Below, piece by piece: positions 1-10,811 of a DNA stretch of 64,000 nt (positions are counted from its first letter, which is position 1; each line of letters starts with the position of its first letter). The position numbers were made by a program, and so were the translations under genes. Where the stretch lies: contig WOGZ01000065.1 in NCBI GenBank assembly GCA_009733775.1, forward strand, positions 1-64,000. Reading direction: 5' to 3'. Source of the stretch: Alectoria sarmentosa (lineage: Eukaryota; Ascomycota; Lecanoromycetes; Lecanorales; Parmeliaceae). The notes below the pieces were generated by a model that saw nothing but the letters and a program-made list of their open reading frames with translations, had not been told where the DNA came from and ran no database searches.

Positions 1-430
1 TTATTAAATCGAATAATCGCATGCGTTTTATATAAAATATACGTTATCGTGACGTCGTTTTTTATAAAATTTTATAAAAACTATAAAATTTAAGTTTAAT
101 TAATTAATTTCGCAATTATCTCGTTGATAAAAGTGTTTAATAAACATAAATCTATTTAACGTACCTCGAAGTTTTCTTTTATCTCTTAAAGATTAATTTT
201 ATTATATAATTTATTTATTGAATTCAATAGTAACACTACGTCTTTTATATATATTTATTTATTTGCGTTTACTTAGCGACGTAAATAATACGTTTTATAA
301 ATCGCATACTGGTTCACGATTTTAATTATATTAAACTCGATTTAATTAAAGCTTTTCTATCGATTATCGATTTACTCACGTCGCTTTCAGAAAATATCAA
401 AGATATGCGTTAACTCGTTTTTATTGCTAT
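1..430. repeat. AT-rich RIP-like repeat relic
   Basis: This stretch is extremely rich in TA, TTTA and ATAAA runs. It still keeps many CpG pairs while CpA and TpG are rare. That pattern is what repeat-induced point mutation (CpA to TpA on both strands) leaves in filamentous ascomycetes. No open frame longer than a few dozen codons exists here. The composition changes abruptly near 430-440 to ordinary mixed-base DNA, so this is probably the edge of a mutated transposon that continues left of the window. The element family cannot be recognised. Confidence 0.6.
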
Positions 431-1024
431 TGATATTAACAATATAATGGAATGGTGTTGACTCCGCTGGTTGTTAAGATCCACAGCCACAGTATAGAAC
501 GCAATAGAGGAGACAATAAGCGAGCCAAAGAATTTACAGAGGCATTGTTGACGTGAAGGCTGAGACCAAGTATCAACGCAGAATTACTTCCGCAAGGGGC
601 AAGGGTCGGTCCAGAATTCACCCGTGCGCTTGTGGCAGGTATTTTCTTCGTCCTAAGTCGTTCCAGAAACAGATGGCTTCTCTATCACGGGCTTTGCGCC
701 ACGAGGCAAAGGCGTTGAGCAAAGAGCACGACGCAGCTGCAGCAGCACCGAGAACCAAAAACTCCATATCGAGACGCAGACTTCGATCGCGGCAGATCCG
801 TAACAGCGCAGTTCTAGATTTTCTAGTGGAACACCTGAATCACGCATAAACGATAAAGATGCTAACCACAAAGACCGTACCTAGTCATTTCCACCAACTT
901 AAACAACGGCACCGAGGTCGTCTCTGTCAACAACGACAACGACGATATGGGCCCAGCTCGGCGGGAACGTTGACGGGCTTCGTTTGCATGGTGTACTCGT
1001 CCTGCGGCATCCGATGAGGCTGTC
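431..1024. other. no supported gene
   Basis: Base composition is normal, but only short overlapping frames are present on both strands. The longest, at about 553-849 on the plus strand, begins with GTG, is basic and low in hydrophobic residues, and matches no family I recognise. No tRNA, splice-linked exon chain or repeat is visible. It may be the decayed flank of the RIP-mutated element to the left. Confidence 0.4.
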
Positions 1025-1159
1025 CTAATTGATTGCCATAGGAGTATCTCTTGCATTCATTCGCTCCTCGGCCATTTTGGTGAGGTGTTTGGCCGCAGCT
1101 TCGAGCTCCTCTTGAAAGACCACAAAGTTGATGATCTTCTGTAATGTTTCGGATGCCAT
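1025..1159 (-). CDS. possible 44-residue small protein
   Basis: A short complete frame runs from an ATG in a good CACCATGG context at 1159 to a TAG at 1025-1027. The predicted peptide begins MASETLQKIINFVVF and is an almost continuous amphipathic helix with regularly spaced E, K, L and A residues and no signal peptide. The helix-like composition is less random than the surrounding frames. I do not recognise a family. It could also be the first exon of a longer spliced gene, since in-frame sequence in another phase continues downstream towards 862. Function is unknown. Confidence 0.25.
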   Translation of the reverse strand: MASETLQKIINFVVFQEELEAAAKHLTKMAEERMNARDTPMAIN

Positions 1160-2876
1160 GGTGACGTGTAACTCCAAGACCGTGGGACCTTGGAAGGTGA
1201 GAGACTGCTGGCTTGATGAAGGTGGGAGACTTACTGATGAAGGGAATTTTGGAACCTTCTTGATGATTTTATGGAACCAGAAAGATACGGGTGGACGTTG
1301 GCAGGAGGCGTACTAGAAGAGTGAAGGAACGGAGGGTTTCAGGCAGTAGCATCCGGGTTGAGGGCCCGAGCAAGACAACGGATGTCGCATGCAAAGGTGT
1401 TGAAGGAGGTGTCATGATGGGTGGCGCCATGGCTCGTAAAGATATAGATCAATGAAAGCGCAAACTGTAAATTCCACGCTTTTGGGACATATGTTTCTGT
1501 ATTAGTAGACCACCTAATGTTTACAATGGGCATGGCCGAAGAGGAGCTGTTGGGTCAGCGAGTATACTGGCGGGCGATACGACAAGAAGCAATTGTAAAT
1601 GTAGAAGAGTGGAAGCGATATACAGGTATGATAGACGCAGATCAATAAATCTCGGCGGAATCAGTAAAACGCCACCAAATCTTGTACCGGCTAGGAGTAT
1701 CAGGGTGTCTCGTCTGTCAAGTGAAGGGATTCCCGTTTGTGCATTTCAGTTGCCTCGGGGTAGTGGATAATGGCAACCGTGTGCATGGCACCACAAATTA
1801 TAAGGGTAGCTCTTCCTCATGGATGGCCATATCTGCTCCAGCGATGATGTTGCCTCAAGGCGCATAAATAGTCCGAATGATGTGGATTCAGGGTGTTCAA
1901 GTTGAAGGAGAAGGCTGTCGACCTGTACAAACCGTGGATTGGATCACGTGTGATTGCAACCGTATTAGTCGGCCGCCTCGGAGATTACTTAGCTGATGTT
2001 GTTCACAGGCCGTCTAGGTGGGCCTATCGTCAAGATCCAAATCATGTGCTGGTGGGCCTTCATCCTTTGATTATTGGCTGGAAAGCAAGCATCCGTAACT
2101 CATCAACGTAATTCATATACCTATGTACAATGGAAAAGATCGGTTTCTGAATCCCGCGAGATCTAGCATGGAGAGGTCGAGCTTCGCGGTAAGCCTGACT
2201 ACTCCTATCACTATTGAATTTTTTCATCCAATCATTCCAACATGTGCCTCGGACGTACCGACAAGTGCGCATGCAAGAAGGGAAGCGAGAAGGAATCCGT
2301 TTCGATTGCATCCTGGACCCTGCAGTTGAAAAACAGCGATTGGCTTATCATACTAACTTCACCAAGCTCTTTCGGCCGGCGGGTACGCGGTGCGATCAAA
2401 GCATTGAACGTGACACCCTCGAGATACGGCACGAGTACAATACCTACAGACTGAACCTGAAATGCATGGCGCACTCGGTGCACTGCACATGGCGTCTAGA
2501 CTTGAGATACACTCAGCATCTGACCGTTCCAGAGGGCATCCGGCGCAAATCATCATGCAGAGTGAAATGCCTAGGAGCCAACATACAGGACACCATACTA
2601 CGGCCCCGGAGCAGGGAGGCGGCGTAGGAATAGAAATACCTCTCTTAGAGCTGTCTAAGCTTGCTTAGCGTCCCAGGCCCGCTATCTCCTCCCCTCCCAA
2701 GTTCAGGGTTCAAGCTTACCCTACCTGTGGACCGCCCCAGCCATGGTACCAAGCTCCATAAAGTGGGGGATCCTTTCCCCCCACAAAACCACTTTTTCTT
2801 GCTCATCCACCATTGAGCATTCAACAACCCTGCGAATCAACCGATTCTCCTTCGGCTTCGCTGCCGAATCGTTACG
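1160..2876. other. about 1.7 kb without a recognisable gene
   Basis: Several frames of 60-137 codons overlap on both strands (for example 2214-2627 plus and 2232-2483 minus), but none has family-like motifs, consistent codon choice or a plausible intron chain. The last 150 bases before 2877 are pyrimidine-rich and are likely the promoter and 5' UTR of the MFS transporter. Confidence 0.4.
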
Positions 2877-4559
2877 ATGAAATTCCTGGGTAGTTCAGAA
2901 AAGGCTATCAACGACTCTTCCCCGGAGCGCGACGAAGCTGCAATTCATGGCACACCATTGGAAAACCACCAGAAGGGTCGCTGGGAGCGCAGCTGGCCTA
3001 CGGTTGCTTGCGGGGCTGGACTCTTCTCTGATGGCTATCTCAACGGGTAAGGACCACACCCATCCTCTCGGCGTCGCTCACGGCAACCTAGGGTTATCGG
3101 CCAAGTGAATACAATATTGTTAAAATTGTATAAGACGGAATACAAGAGCTCTCCTGCGCAGAGAAATGTCAACTCGATAGCTTTTGCCGGCACCGTCGTC
3201 GGCCAGCTTTTCTTTGGGTGGATGAGCGACCACGTTTCGCGGAAATGGGCTCTGATGACCTCGACAGTCATACTCTTCATCTTTGCGGCTCTGAGTGCAG
3301 GGTCATATGGTGGTGGCTCTATCAATGGCATGCTTCAAGCCCTCACGGCTTGGCGATTCCTACTCGGTATCGGTATTGGGTGCGTTGTTCTACTCGCGGA
3401 TCTTGCCTCTGACTGACCGAAATGCAGTGGTGAATATCCTGCCGGCAGTGTAGCCTGTGCGGAGAGCACTGGCGAATTGAAAGAGGGGCACAGGAATAGA
3501 TGGTTCATCATGTTCACCAACGTCCAGATCGATATCGGTTTCGTTGCTTCCTCGCTCGTACCTATGATTGTGGTACTGGCTTGTACGGACAGCCATCTAC
3601 GCGCGGCATGGAGAATATGCCTTGGACTCGGCGTCATTCCCCCTCTCAGTCTCGTATATTTACGGTTGAAACTTCGAGAGCCGGAGGAATTCAATCGCGA
3701 GACCATGAAAAACACTCGCACTCCATGGTGGTTGGTAATCAAGTATGTCAAATTTCCCGCGCTAAGTCCCCTCGTAAATGATCAAGCACTGATCATGAGT
3801 AGATTCTATTGGGCCCGCCTTCTAGTGGTATCCATAATCTGGTTCATCTACGACTTCCTAACTTACTCGTTCTCCATCTACTCGTCAGCCTGGCTTTTAA
3901 TCATCATCGGAGACTCAGCACCCATCTGGAAGTCCTTCGGCTGGGACACCGTTATCAACCTCTTCTATTTGCCCGGCGCAATTGGCGGTGCTTTCCTAAG
4001 CGACATTCTCGGCCCTAGAATTGCGCTGGGCTCATTTGTTTTGGCCCAGGGTATCGTAGGCTTTATCATGTCAGGCTGCTATCCCTATCTCGACAAATCT
4101 AGCACAGTAGGTGGCTTCGTTGTCGTCTACGGCATCTTCCTCTCCCTGGGCGAAGCAGGACCCGGCGACAACATTGGCTTGGTCGCGTCCAAGACCAGTG
4201 CGACAGCAATCCGTGGTCAATACTATGCCATCGCCGCTGCAATGGGGAAGATCGGCGCTTTCGTCGGAACCTACATCTTCCCAATCATTCAGGACAACGC
4301 TCCAGGTGGCGCGGACAGCAACCGAGGCGGCCAAGATCCTTTCTTCGTCAGCAGCGCTCTTTGCATATTCAGCGCCGGTCTGGCATTCTTCCTTCTGCCG
4401 CATATCGGGCAGGATACGATCACGAGTGAGGATCTGAAGTTCAGGGCTTATCTTGAGGACAACGGGTGGGATACTAGGCAGATGGGCTTGAAGGAGTATC
4501 AAATGAACAGCAGCTCTACTGTGGACGAGATTAGTCAATCAGCAGGAGAGAAGGTCTAG
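2877..4559 (+). CDS. MFS permease, Git1-like glycerophosphoinositol/phosphate transporter
   Basis: Predicted plasma-membrane symporter of the Git1/Pho84 branch of the major facilitator superfamily, which takes up glycerophosphodiesters or inorganic phosphate. Four exons: 2877-3046, 3092-3379, 3428-3742 and 3803-4559, giving 509 residues, normal for the family. The N-terminus has the GLFSDGYLNGVIGQVN-type first helix. Next come the MFS loop signature (FFGWMSDHVSRKW), GEYPAGSVACAES after helix 4, and the strongly family-specific LGEAGPGDNIGLVASKTSA and RGQYYAIAAAMGKIGAFVG segments in the C-terminal half. The third intron (3743-3802, ending TAG) is 60 bp with no in-frame stop, so an unspliced frame stays open; I removed it because it inserts a hydrophilic 20-residue loop where homologues join directly into the FYWARLLVVS helix. 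The exact substrate cannot be decided from sequence. Confidence 0.9.
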
Positions 4560-4938
4560 GACCTCTGTTGAAAAGATTGTGACGGAGAATGCTATGGCAA
4601 TTTGTTAGGATTCCAATGTATTTGCAAACGAGATATCCAGTTTGAAATTAAATTGAACAATCATTCAGAACAAATGAAGTCACCTTCGCCGTTGGTTGAC
4701 TCTGATTCTGGTACAAGTGAAAGCCCGGAGATAGATGTCGGATATAAATCCCTTCCTCGGTTTGTCAATTCAAGAGGAACTCATTATTATGGATTTACAA
4801 GACACGATCACCTTCATTCATATTCTCTCGCCATGTGTTTGATTGTCTCAGGGTCCCTACTCTGAGACCACGCCAACCACACAAATCCGTCAACCCTCTC
4901 CGCCCACTCTCAACACTCCCCAAAAACCCCCACGCAGC
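4560..4938. other. intergenic region and 5' leader of the MTA phosphorylase gene
   Basis: AT-rich at the left (probable 3' end of the transporter transcript), then C-rich and pyrimidine-rich towards 4938. No coding signal is visible. The long antisense frames that start here and run into 5255 are GC-skewed shadows of the phosphorylase gene. Confidence 0.4.
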
Positions 4939-6259
4939 ATGGACAACCTCCCCACCACATACACCAGCAAGCAACCCCCCTCCCCTGACCCCAAGAGCCC
5001 AACTAACACCCCACAGCCCCCGTCCCCATCGCCATAATCGGCGGCACCGGCCTCTCCTCCCTCCCCTCCCCCCCCTTCGCGCCCCTCGCCCTGATCCCCC
5101 CAACCCCCACCCCCTGGGGCCTCCCCTCCTCTCCCATCGCCATCCTCTCCTACCACCCCCCCGCCACTTCCTCCTCCTCCTCCTCCTCCGCCGCGAAGCC
5201 AACCATCGTAGCCTTCCTGGCGCGGCACGGCGAGCACCACCAGTACGCGCCGCACGAGATACCGAACCGGGCCAACGTGGCGGCGCTGAAGAGGTTGGGC
5301 GTCCGGGCCGCGGTGGGGTTCAGCGCGGTGGGGAGTCTGAGGGAGGAGGTGCGGCCGAGGGATTTCTTGGTGGCGGGCGGGGTGGTGGATTGGACTAAGG
5401 GGGTGAGTTTTTTTTGTTTGTTTGGCGAGGCGAATGCTTGGTGGGAGATTTGGGGTGGATGAGAATGAGAGGAGCGCGGGTTTGGGAATATGAGGAGGGG
5501 AGAGGACGGATTGGGGGGGGGGAGATAGAGTAGGGAAGGAAGTGGTGAAGGTCTAGAAAGCTGATGACTGAATTCTAGGTACGACCATGGACGTTTTTCG
5601 AAAACGGCATGGTGGGCCACGTCAGCATGGCGGATCCATTCGACGGCCCTCTGTCCAAAGCCGTCCACGACGCCATAAGTCGGCCCGGAGTACTGGAAGG
5701 CGCGAACGTGAAAGCGCACAATGCCGGTACAGTCATTTGCATAGGTATGACAGATAACAACGCTCCCCAATTCCCCTCTACATCCCGAACCCAAAGCGTG
5801 AAAACCCAATAACGGCGCTGACGAAGGAAACTAGAGGGTCCCCAATTCTCCACGCGCTCCGAATCCCTACTCTACCGCTCCCTGCCCACGAGCCCCCCAA
5901 TCTCCGTCATCAACATGTCCGCCGTGCCCGAATGCAAGCTGTTTCGGGAAGCCGAAGTCGCCTACGCGCTCGTCTGCATGAGCACCGACTACGACAGCTG
6001 GCACAGTACGAACGAGGGCGTGAGCGTGGAGATGGTCATGGGCCACATGGTGGCGAACGGGGCGAACGCGAAGAGGGCGGTGGCGGCCGTGTTGGAGGAG
6101 GTGAGCAAGGAGGAGGTGAGGGGGGTGGTGGGGGAGCGGTGGACGATGGCGAGTCGGGGCGGGGTTATGGGGTTGCATAAGAGGGATGGGAGGGGGGAGG
6201 AGGCGGTGGGGAGGCTGAGGTGGCTGTTTGGGGAGAAGTGGGTTGATGGTGGGGAGTAG
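4939..6259 (+). CDS. MEU1: S-methyl-5'-thioadenosine phosphorylase
   Basis: Cleaves methylthioadenosine with phosphate to adenine and methylthioribose-1-phosphate in the methionine salvage pathway (cytosol/nucleus). Exons 4939-4966, 5017-5402, 5579-5744 and 5835-6259 give 334 residues, close to yeast Meu1. Landmarks are the phosphate-binding IAIIGGTGL near residues 14-22, FLARHGEHHQYAPHEIPNRAN, VGFSAVGSLREE, CIEGPQFSTRSES, VINMSAVPECKLFREAE and VCMSTDYDSWH. The start at 4939 is chosen because MDNLPTTYTTPVPIAIIGG is the usual fungal N-terminus, but reaching it needs a GC-AG intron (4967-5016: GCAAGC donor, CTAAC branch site, CACAG acceptor). No GT donor lies between that ATG and the acceptor. 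A serine run just before the AKPTIVAFLARHG segment is an insertion relative to most homologues. It is convergent with BUD22, with only 80 bp between stop codons. Confidence 0.95.
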
Positions 6260-6339
6260 GTCGGGGCTTTTATACGCGTGATGGTTGTGGCGTATGAGCG
6301 GCAAGCGATATAGACTGGATTGCATTGAGCTGGATTGTA

Positions 6340-7779
6340 TCAGTCAAATACGACCTTCTTCCCCTGAAACGGCACCGCTTTCTTCTGCTCTTTCGCCTTC
6401 CTCGCCGCCTCCCACGACGGATGCAACGGCCCTTCAGCAGCAGCAGACGGCCTTGCCTTCCTGACCACGACTGGATCACTATTAGCACCCGTGCTCTTCG
6501 CGAACCTCCCGCCACCCCTGCCACCTCCTCTCGCAGTATCTGCCCCCCGTCCAAATCCACCCCTCCCTCTCCCTCTCTCCCTCTTGTCCCTCTCATCCAC
6601 CCCTTGCGCACCCTTTCTCGCATCCCATCCCTGATCCCTCCCCTGCGCCTCTTTCTTCACATGGTTGGCATTCTTGCCGAATTTCTTCTCCCACAAAGCC
6701 CGGCGGGCCTGTTGGCCCATTCTGTTTTTCCGCACTTCGATGTTGGCGGCGGAGGAGTCGATGTCGGAGGCGGACTCGCTGCCGGACCAGTAGCCGCTGA
6801 GAGAGAGGGAGGGGAGGAAGGTGGTTGCTTTTGGAGGGGCGGTGGGGGGTTTAGCGCGTTTGGGTTTGGGAGGGGGTGCGGTGGCTGTGGGATGTTGGTT
6901 TTCTAGAGCATCGTCGGCTTCTTCAGCGAAGTCTTCCTCTTCGCCTGGATTCTCTTCCTCTGTGATGCTCATGTCGTCCAGATCTTCCCGATCATGGTCC
7001 TGGCCCTCAATCTGTTCCTCGACCGAATCTTCGTCGGATGATTTGGCCAACCGTGAAGCGTACATGTCGTATTTAGTATCTTCATCGTCATCATTCTGAG
7101 ACCCAAGGTCTTCGTCTTTCCCCAGGCTCTCGTGAGCCGAAAGGCCACTCCACTCGTCCTCGTTTTGAGCTCCAGTAATTGACATTGATGATTCACCTCC
7201 TTTTGGAACCGCAGAGTCATTCACATCATTCGCCTGAGAGTCATTCGCGTAATCCTTAGCCCTCATTCGTTTCTTGCCATTCGGCTTGAGCTCCTCAACA
7301 CCGAGCACTGCCCGTACACCTTTCAGCGCCTCCGTCATAGCCGCCTGCACAGGCCCCGACTTAAACAATCTCGCCTGCACATTAGCACCAGCCGTCTCCT
7401 GCGGCTTCTTGGAGGCGTCAATGGTAGCCTGCACATGGTGTGGGAACGCAGTCGCGGAGGCTATCGACTTGATCTTCAGCAACGACTTGTAAAGATGTAA
7501 TTCGGCCGTGGAAGCCAAATCCAAGCTCTTCAAAGCAGCCACCTCGGCTTCCAAGCGTGCTGTGTCTGCGGCATTGCTTTCTGTTTTGGCGGTCTTCTGC
7601 CGCCGGCCCAGCTTCTGACGCTCGAATCCTCGGGCTACTTTCAGTGAGCGAAAGACGGACTTTCTGCCTTGGTCGAGCAGGCCTTCGAGTTGCAATCGTT
7701 GTAGGCGGAGCGCTTTGGCTGATATGCCATTGGAGGGGCCTTCCGAGCTGCTTATCTCGTCGTGTTTGCGTTTTGACAT
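6340..7779 (-). CDS. BUD22: BUD22-family ribosome biogenesis protein
   Basis: Nucleolar protein needed for early 18S pre-rRNA processing and 40S subunit formation in yeast; the animal relative is SRFBP1. Single exon of 479 residues. I use the ATG at 7779 (MSKRKHDE) because the in-frame extension further upstream has no family character. The N-terminal third is helical and basic (KALRLQRLQLEGLLDQGRK, AEVAALKSLDL, LHLYKSLLKIK). The middle is long and acidic (DEDSVEEQIEGQD, EENPGEEEDFAEE). A G/R-rich segment (RGRGRGGFGRGADTARGGG) follows, and the C-terminus HPSWEAARKAKEQKKAVPF ending GKKVVFD is the hallmark of the BUD22 domain. It is divergent from the membrane protein gene, with about 216 bp between start codons. 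Confidence 0.88.
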   Translation of the reverse strand: MSKRKHDEISSSEGPSNGISAKALRLQRLQLEGLLDQGRKSVFRSLKVARGFERQKLGRRQKTAKTESNAADTARLEAEVAALKSLDLASTAELHLYKSLLKIKSIASATAFPHHVQATIDASKKPQETAGANVQARLFKSGPVQAAMTEALKGVRAVLGVEELKPNGKKRMRAKDYANDSQANDVNDSAVPKGGESSMSITGAQNEDEWSGLSAHESLGKDEDLGSQNDDDEDTKYDMYASRLAKSSDEDSVEEQIEGQDHDREDLDDMSITEEENPGEEEDFAEEADDALENQHPTATAPPPKPKRAKPPTAPPKATTFLPSLSLSGYWSGSESASDIDSSAANIEVRKNRMGQQARRALWEKKFGKNANHVKKEAQGRDQGWDARKGAQGVDERDKRERGRGRGGFGRGADTARGGGRGGGRFAKSTGANSDPVVVRKARPSAAAEGPLHPSWEAARKAKEQKKAVPFQGKKVVFD

Positions 7780-7995
7780 TGCTGAGAGAATGAGAAGTTG
7801 GAGTGGCCGAGATCCGAGGTTGAATAGTTTCAGCCCTATGGGACACTGATTAGTTGCGGCCTTTCTCAAGAACCATTGGCTTCTTTCTCATGCTTTGGTT
7901 TCGCTGTCTGCTTTTTATACAATTCGTGATGAGACTCTGATAGTCGAGCGTTGCCGTTTTGTACATATATCGTTTATACATGTGTCTCTGCAGTG

Positions 7996-9195
7996 ATGTC
8001 TTCTCTCATCAACGTAACTAAATTTGCTCTTGTTCTACTCTCTGCAGCTGGCTATTATGCCACTTGGTACATTTTTCTCAATAATGGAACCACTAAGCAC
8101 ATGGCTCACGTCCGGGATGTTGGTCCTCGATTGCTTCCAGGGACGGAAGAGCCAGTGCGGACTGTTTATACCGGCATTTCCGCAATTGATTATCAAATGA
8201 CTGTTCTGGCGCTGTTCTTCTGGGAGACCGTCGACGGATCTAACCCAGCCGGTTCTCTATTCGGCTTTCAGTTTGCCACGCAGGTCATTGCTGGATGGGG
8301 TTTGCTTATGGTTGAGGGGCTGAGGCATGGAAATCAATGGACTTTGATATCCTTGTAGGTGCATTGGAACCCAAGGACCATGTCCATGCTGATGGGAAGA
8401 AGCATTGGGATATGGGGCGTCTTTGTGCAGAACGCCGCATATGCTGTCACCATTCCTTATTGGTGCATCGCCTATCTTTCGACATCGCGTCTGGTCTCTT
8501 CGAGACGTATATCCGACTTTCTGGTCGATGTGCCGAATCTTGTGGGAGTTGCTGTCTCGATGACTCTGGGCTATGTCGTACCAACAATTTTGATGTCGTT
8601 GCCTGCTCCTTCGATCATCGATTATGATCTCAAGCAGTGGCTCATGACTTTTTGGCAATTCTTTCCTATTTGGGTCTCCGTGGTGCAGGGAGTTGTGCCT
8701 TACCTACTGCCACGATTTGGAGAAACGAGTGGAGCAGCTGATTCCCGCATGCTAAGATCGATGAGGGTCCTGTACGCCGGCCTTCTCACCGCGGCGGGAA
8801 TCGGTCAAGCCTCTACTATGACCTTGATGGCAACGTCGAAGTTCTTCCCCGGCCTATTTGCCCCCGAGTTCGTCGGCGTTTTCAACCCTTCCAAAGTCTT
8901 TCTGCCAGCAGCAATATCTCCGTCCGTTAAGATGCCGTCAGTAGGAGCCGGGGCATTGCTCTTGCTCCAGTATGACCAACTCATGGGATCGATGTCTATG
9001 GCCTTGTGGAGCACAGCGCTATTTGTCAATACGTACAGGAATGGAGCGACCAAGCAGAGCCTGGTATCGATGGTTGTTGGAGGCGTTACAATGATGGCTC
9101 TGACGGGTCCGTTAGGCTATGCAACGGCTTGTATTTGGGCAAGGGATGAACTGGTCATTGCTGAAGCTGAAGGTGACAGAAAGAAGGTGCAATGA
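7996..9195 (+). CDS. multipass membrane protein of unknown function
   Basis: Two exons, 7996-8354 and 8400-9195, give 384 residues. The 45-bp intron (GTAGGT...GGGAAG) removes an in-frame TAG at 8356 and restores a continuous helix, LISLSIGIWGVFVQNAAYAV. About eight to nine hydrophobic segments are visible, starting with a signal-anchor-like helix (TKFALVLLSAAGYYATWYI) and ending in MVVGGVTMMALTGPLGYATA followed by a short charged tail. I recognise the architecture as a widespread fungal integral membrane family, often seen near secondary-metabolism genes and not functionally assigned. The neighbours here are housekeeping genes, so there is no sign of a cluster. Transport or enzymatic function cannot be inferred. 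It is convergent with NUO-30.4. Confidence 0.75.
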
Positions 9196-9400
9196 GGGCT
9201 TTGCGCGGTGGGTACTGAGTAAGGCTATGTGACGGAATGATTTCCCAAGAAGGTCTGCACATAAAGCTGCCTTACTCGAGCTTACTCCGTCTGTATTTGC
9301 GTAGCGTTGTTCGATTTTACATCTATATACAGAGACGGCTTTGACCTCGGGCCACGACTCGAAAACGGGCCAGAACTTGAATGAAAAGCGCTTCGCGAGA

Positions 9401-10502
9401 TCACTTCTTTGGCTCTTCTTTCTTTTCCTCCGGTTTCGGGGTCGGTAATTGAAACTAACAAAAGTATCAGTAGGATGAACTGGTGTACATATAGAGGGAT
9501 CGAGAGCTTGTGGGGCTGACATACCTCCTCTGGCTTCCTGTCTTTGCCTGGGCCAACTTGCTAGATATTCTGTCAGTGGTGGCTCCGGTCTCTTCGATGC
9601 CATTCTTATGCTTACCTCCCACGCTTTCGAGTGTCAGTAAGGGCGATATAAAGGTTTGCCATGGAAATCCTACCTGCTGTACCTCCCTCAAAATTACGGA
9701 ATGCTTGCGTCAATTCTAATGGCTCCACCACGATCCTCTTCTTCTCCTCATCATATCGGATCTCTGTGTAGCCTGTCAACGGGAAGTCTTTTCTCAATGG
9801 ATGCCCATCAAATCCATAGTCTGTCATTATCCTCCGTAAATCCGGATGTCCAACGAAAAATACCCCAAACAGGTCGTACACCTCCCTCTCATACCAATTC
9901 GCCCCGTCGTAAAGCGAAGTAATGCTCGGCACTGGCGTAGCTTCATCCGCGTATGTCTTGACCCTGATCCTAGAATTGTGCCTGACGCTGAGAAGATTGT
10001 AGACGACCTCAAATCTGTTGCTCCTTGTGGGGTAGTCCACAGCTGTTATGTCCGCCACCATGGTGTACTCGGCAGCGGTATGGTATTTGAGGAATGATAT
10101 GACGGGGATGACACCGGTCGGCGGAATGTAGATAGTGAGCTCGTCCTTCCATACTGAGAACTGCTGGATGTATTTGGGTATGCATGAGAGGAGGTATTGG
10201 CCATAGGTGTGGAGGCTGGCGGCTTTCTCTTGGAACTTGTCGCTTGGGTTCACAATTGGTGCATGTAGCTTTCCACCAGCTGCCAAAGTATATCAGCATG
10301 GCATATTTACAATATAGGAATTTTGACACTTACGAGGTCGTTGGGCATGCCGCAAATTTGGCAGCTCATCTTGATTAGCTACCTCCTTAGCTCGAATTGC
10401 GGTGCAAGTAAATAGACGGCTCGTGGATGATCGTGTAGATGGTGTGGTCACCAGTCGAGCAGCATTTCTGGCGGGTGTTACAGCACGCAGTCTCGCTGCC
10501 AT
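9401..10502 (-). CDS. nuo-30.4: NADH:ubiquinone oxidoreductase 30.4 kDa subunit (NDUFS3)
   Basis: Core subunit of the peripheral arm of mitochondrial complex I. Exons from 5' to 3': 10334-10502, 9674-10279, 9616-9623, 9525-9560 and 9401-9454, giving 290 residues (the Neurospora protein is similar in length). The first exon encodes an R/S/T-rich mitochondrial presequence. Diagnostic stretches are DITAVDYPTRSNRFEVVYN, LLSVRHNSRIRVKTYADE, NWYEREVYDLFGVFF and GFDGHPLRKDFPLTGY. The C-terminus FEGGTAAWEQVGPGKDRKPEE followed by FQLPTPKPEEKKEEPKK matches the family only if the 8-nt microexon and two further small exons are used. The gene is divergent from NOT4, with a 309-bp shared upstream region. 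Confidence 0.95.
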
Positions 10503-10811
10503 AATTGTTGAGCAGTCAATAACTTAAGCCAGGCTTGCAACCGGAAGTGGTGATGCGGTTCTGATGCAGGTGACCCAATCGCGTTTAGCCCCCGGAACTA
10601 GCGCTGTGTGCTGAAGTTGCAACTTCGACCTTGCCTCAGACTCTGCATCACTTCTACCTCCACTTCAACTATTACACTCCCTTCATTGTTTACAACACGG
10701 TGCTCAGGAATCTTTCAATATTCCTTTAATGATATCTTCATACCAATACGCTTGCTTAATACCTCACCCTCCGCCTCACCCATTGCGCGCCCCTTGCCCA
10801 CATCTTTCACA
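10503..10811. promoter_or_regulatory. shared divergent promoter of NUO-30.4 and NOT4
   Basis: This 309-bp interval separates two start codons pointing away from each other and must hold both 5' leaders and core promoters. It becomes pyrimidine- and CT-rich towards NOT4. I see no clear TATA box. Confidence 0.5.

Noticed and set aside
2214..2627. 137-codon plus-strand frame
   Set aside because: Overlaps open frames on the other strand, no domain, no codon or splice support.
4795..5255. Long Arg/Gly-rich minus-strand frames
   Set aside because: GC-skewed shadows of the MTA phosphorylase exons; arginine/glycine runs come from its C-rich coding strand.
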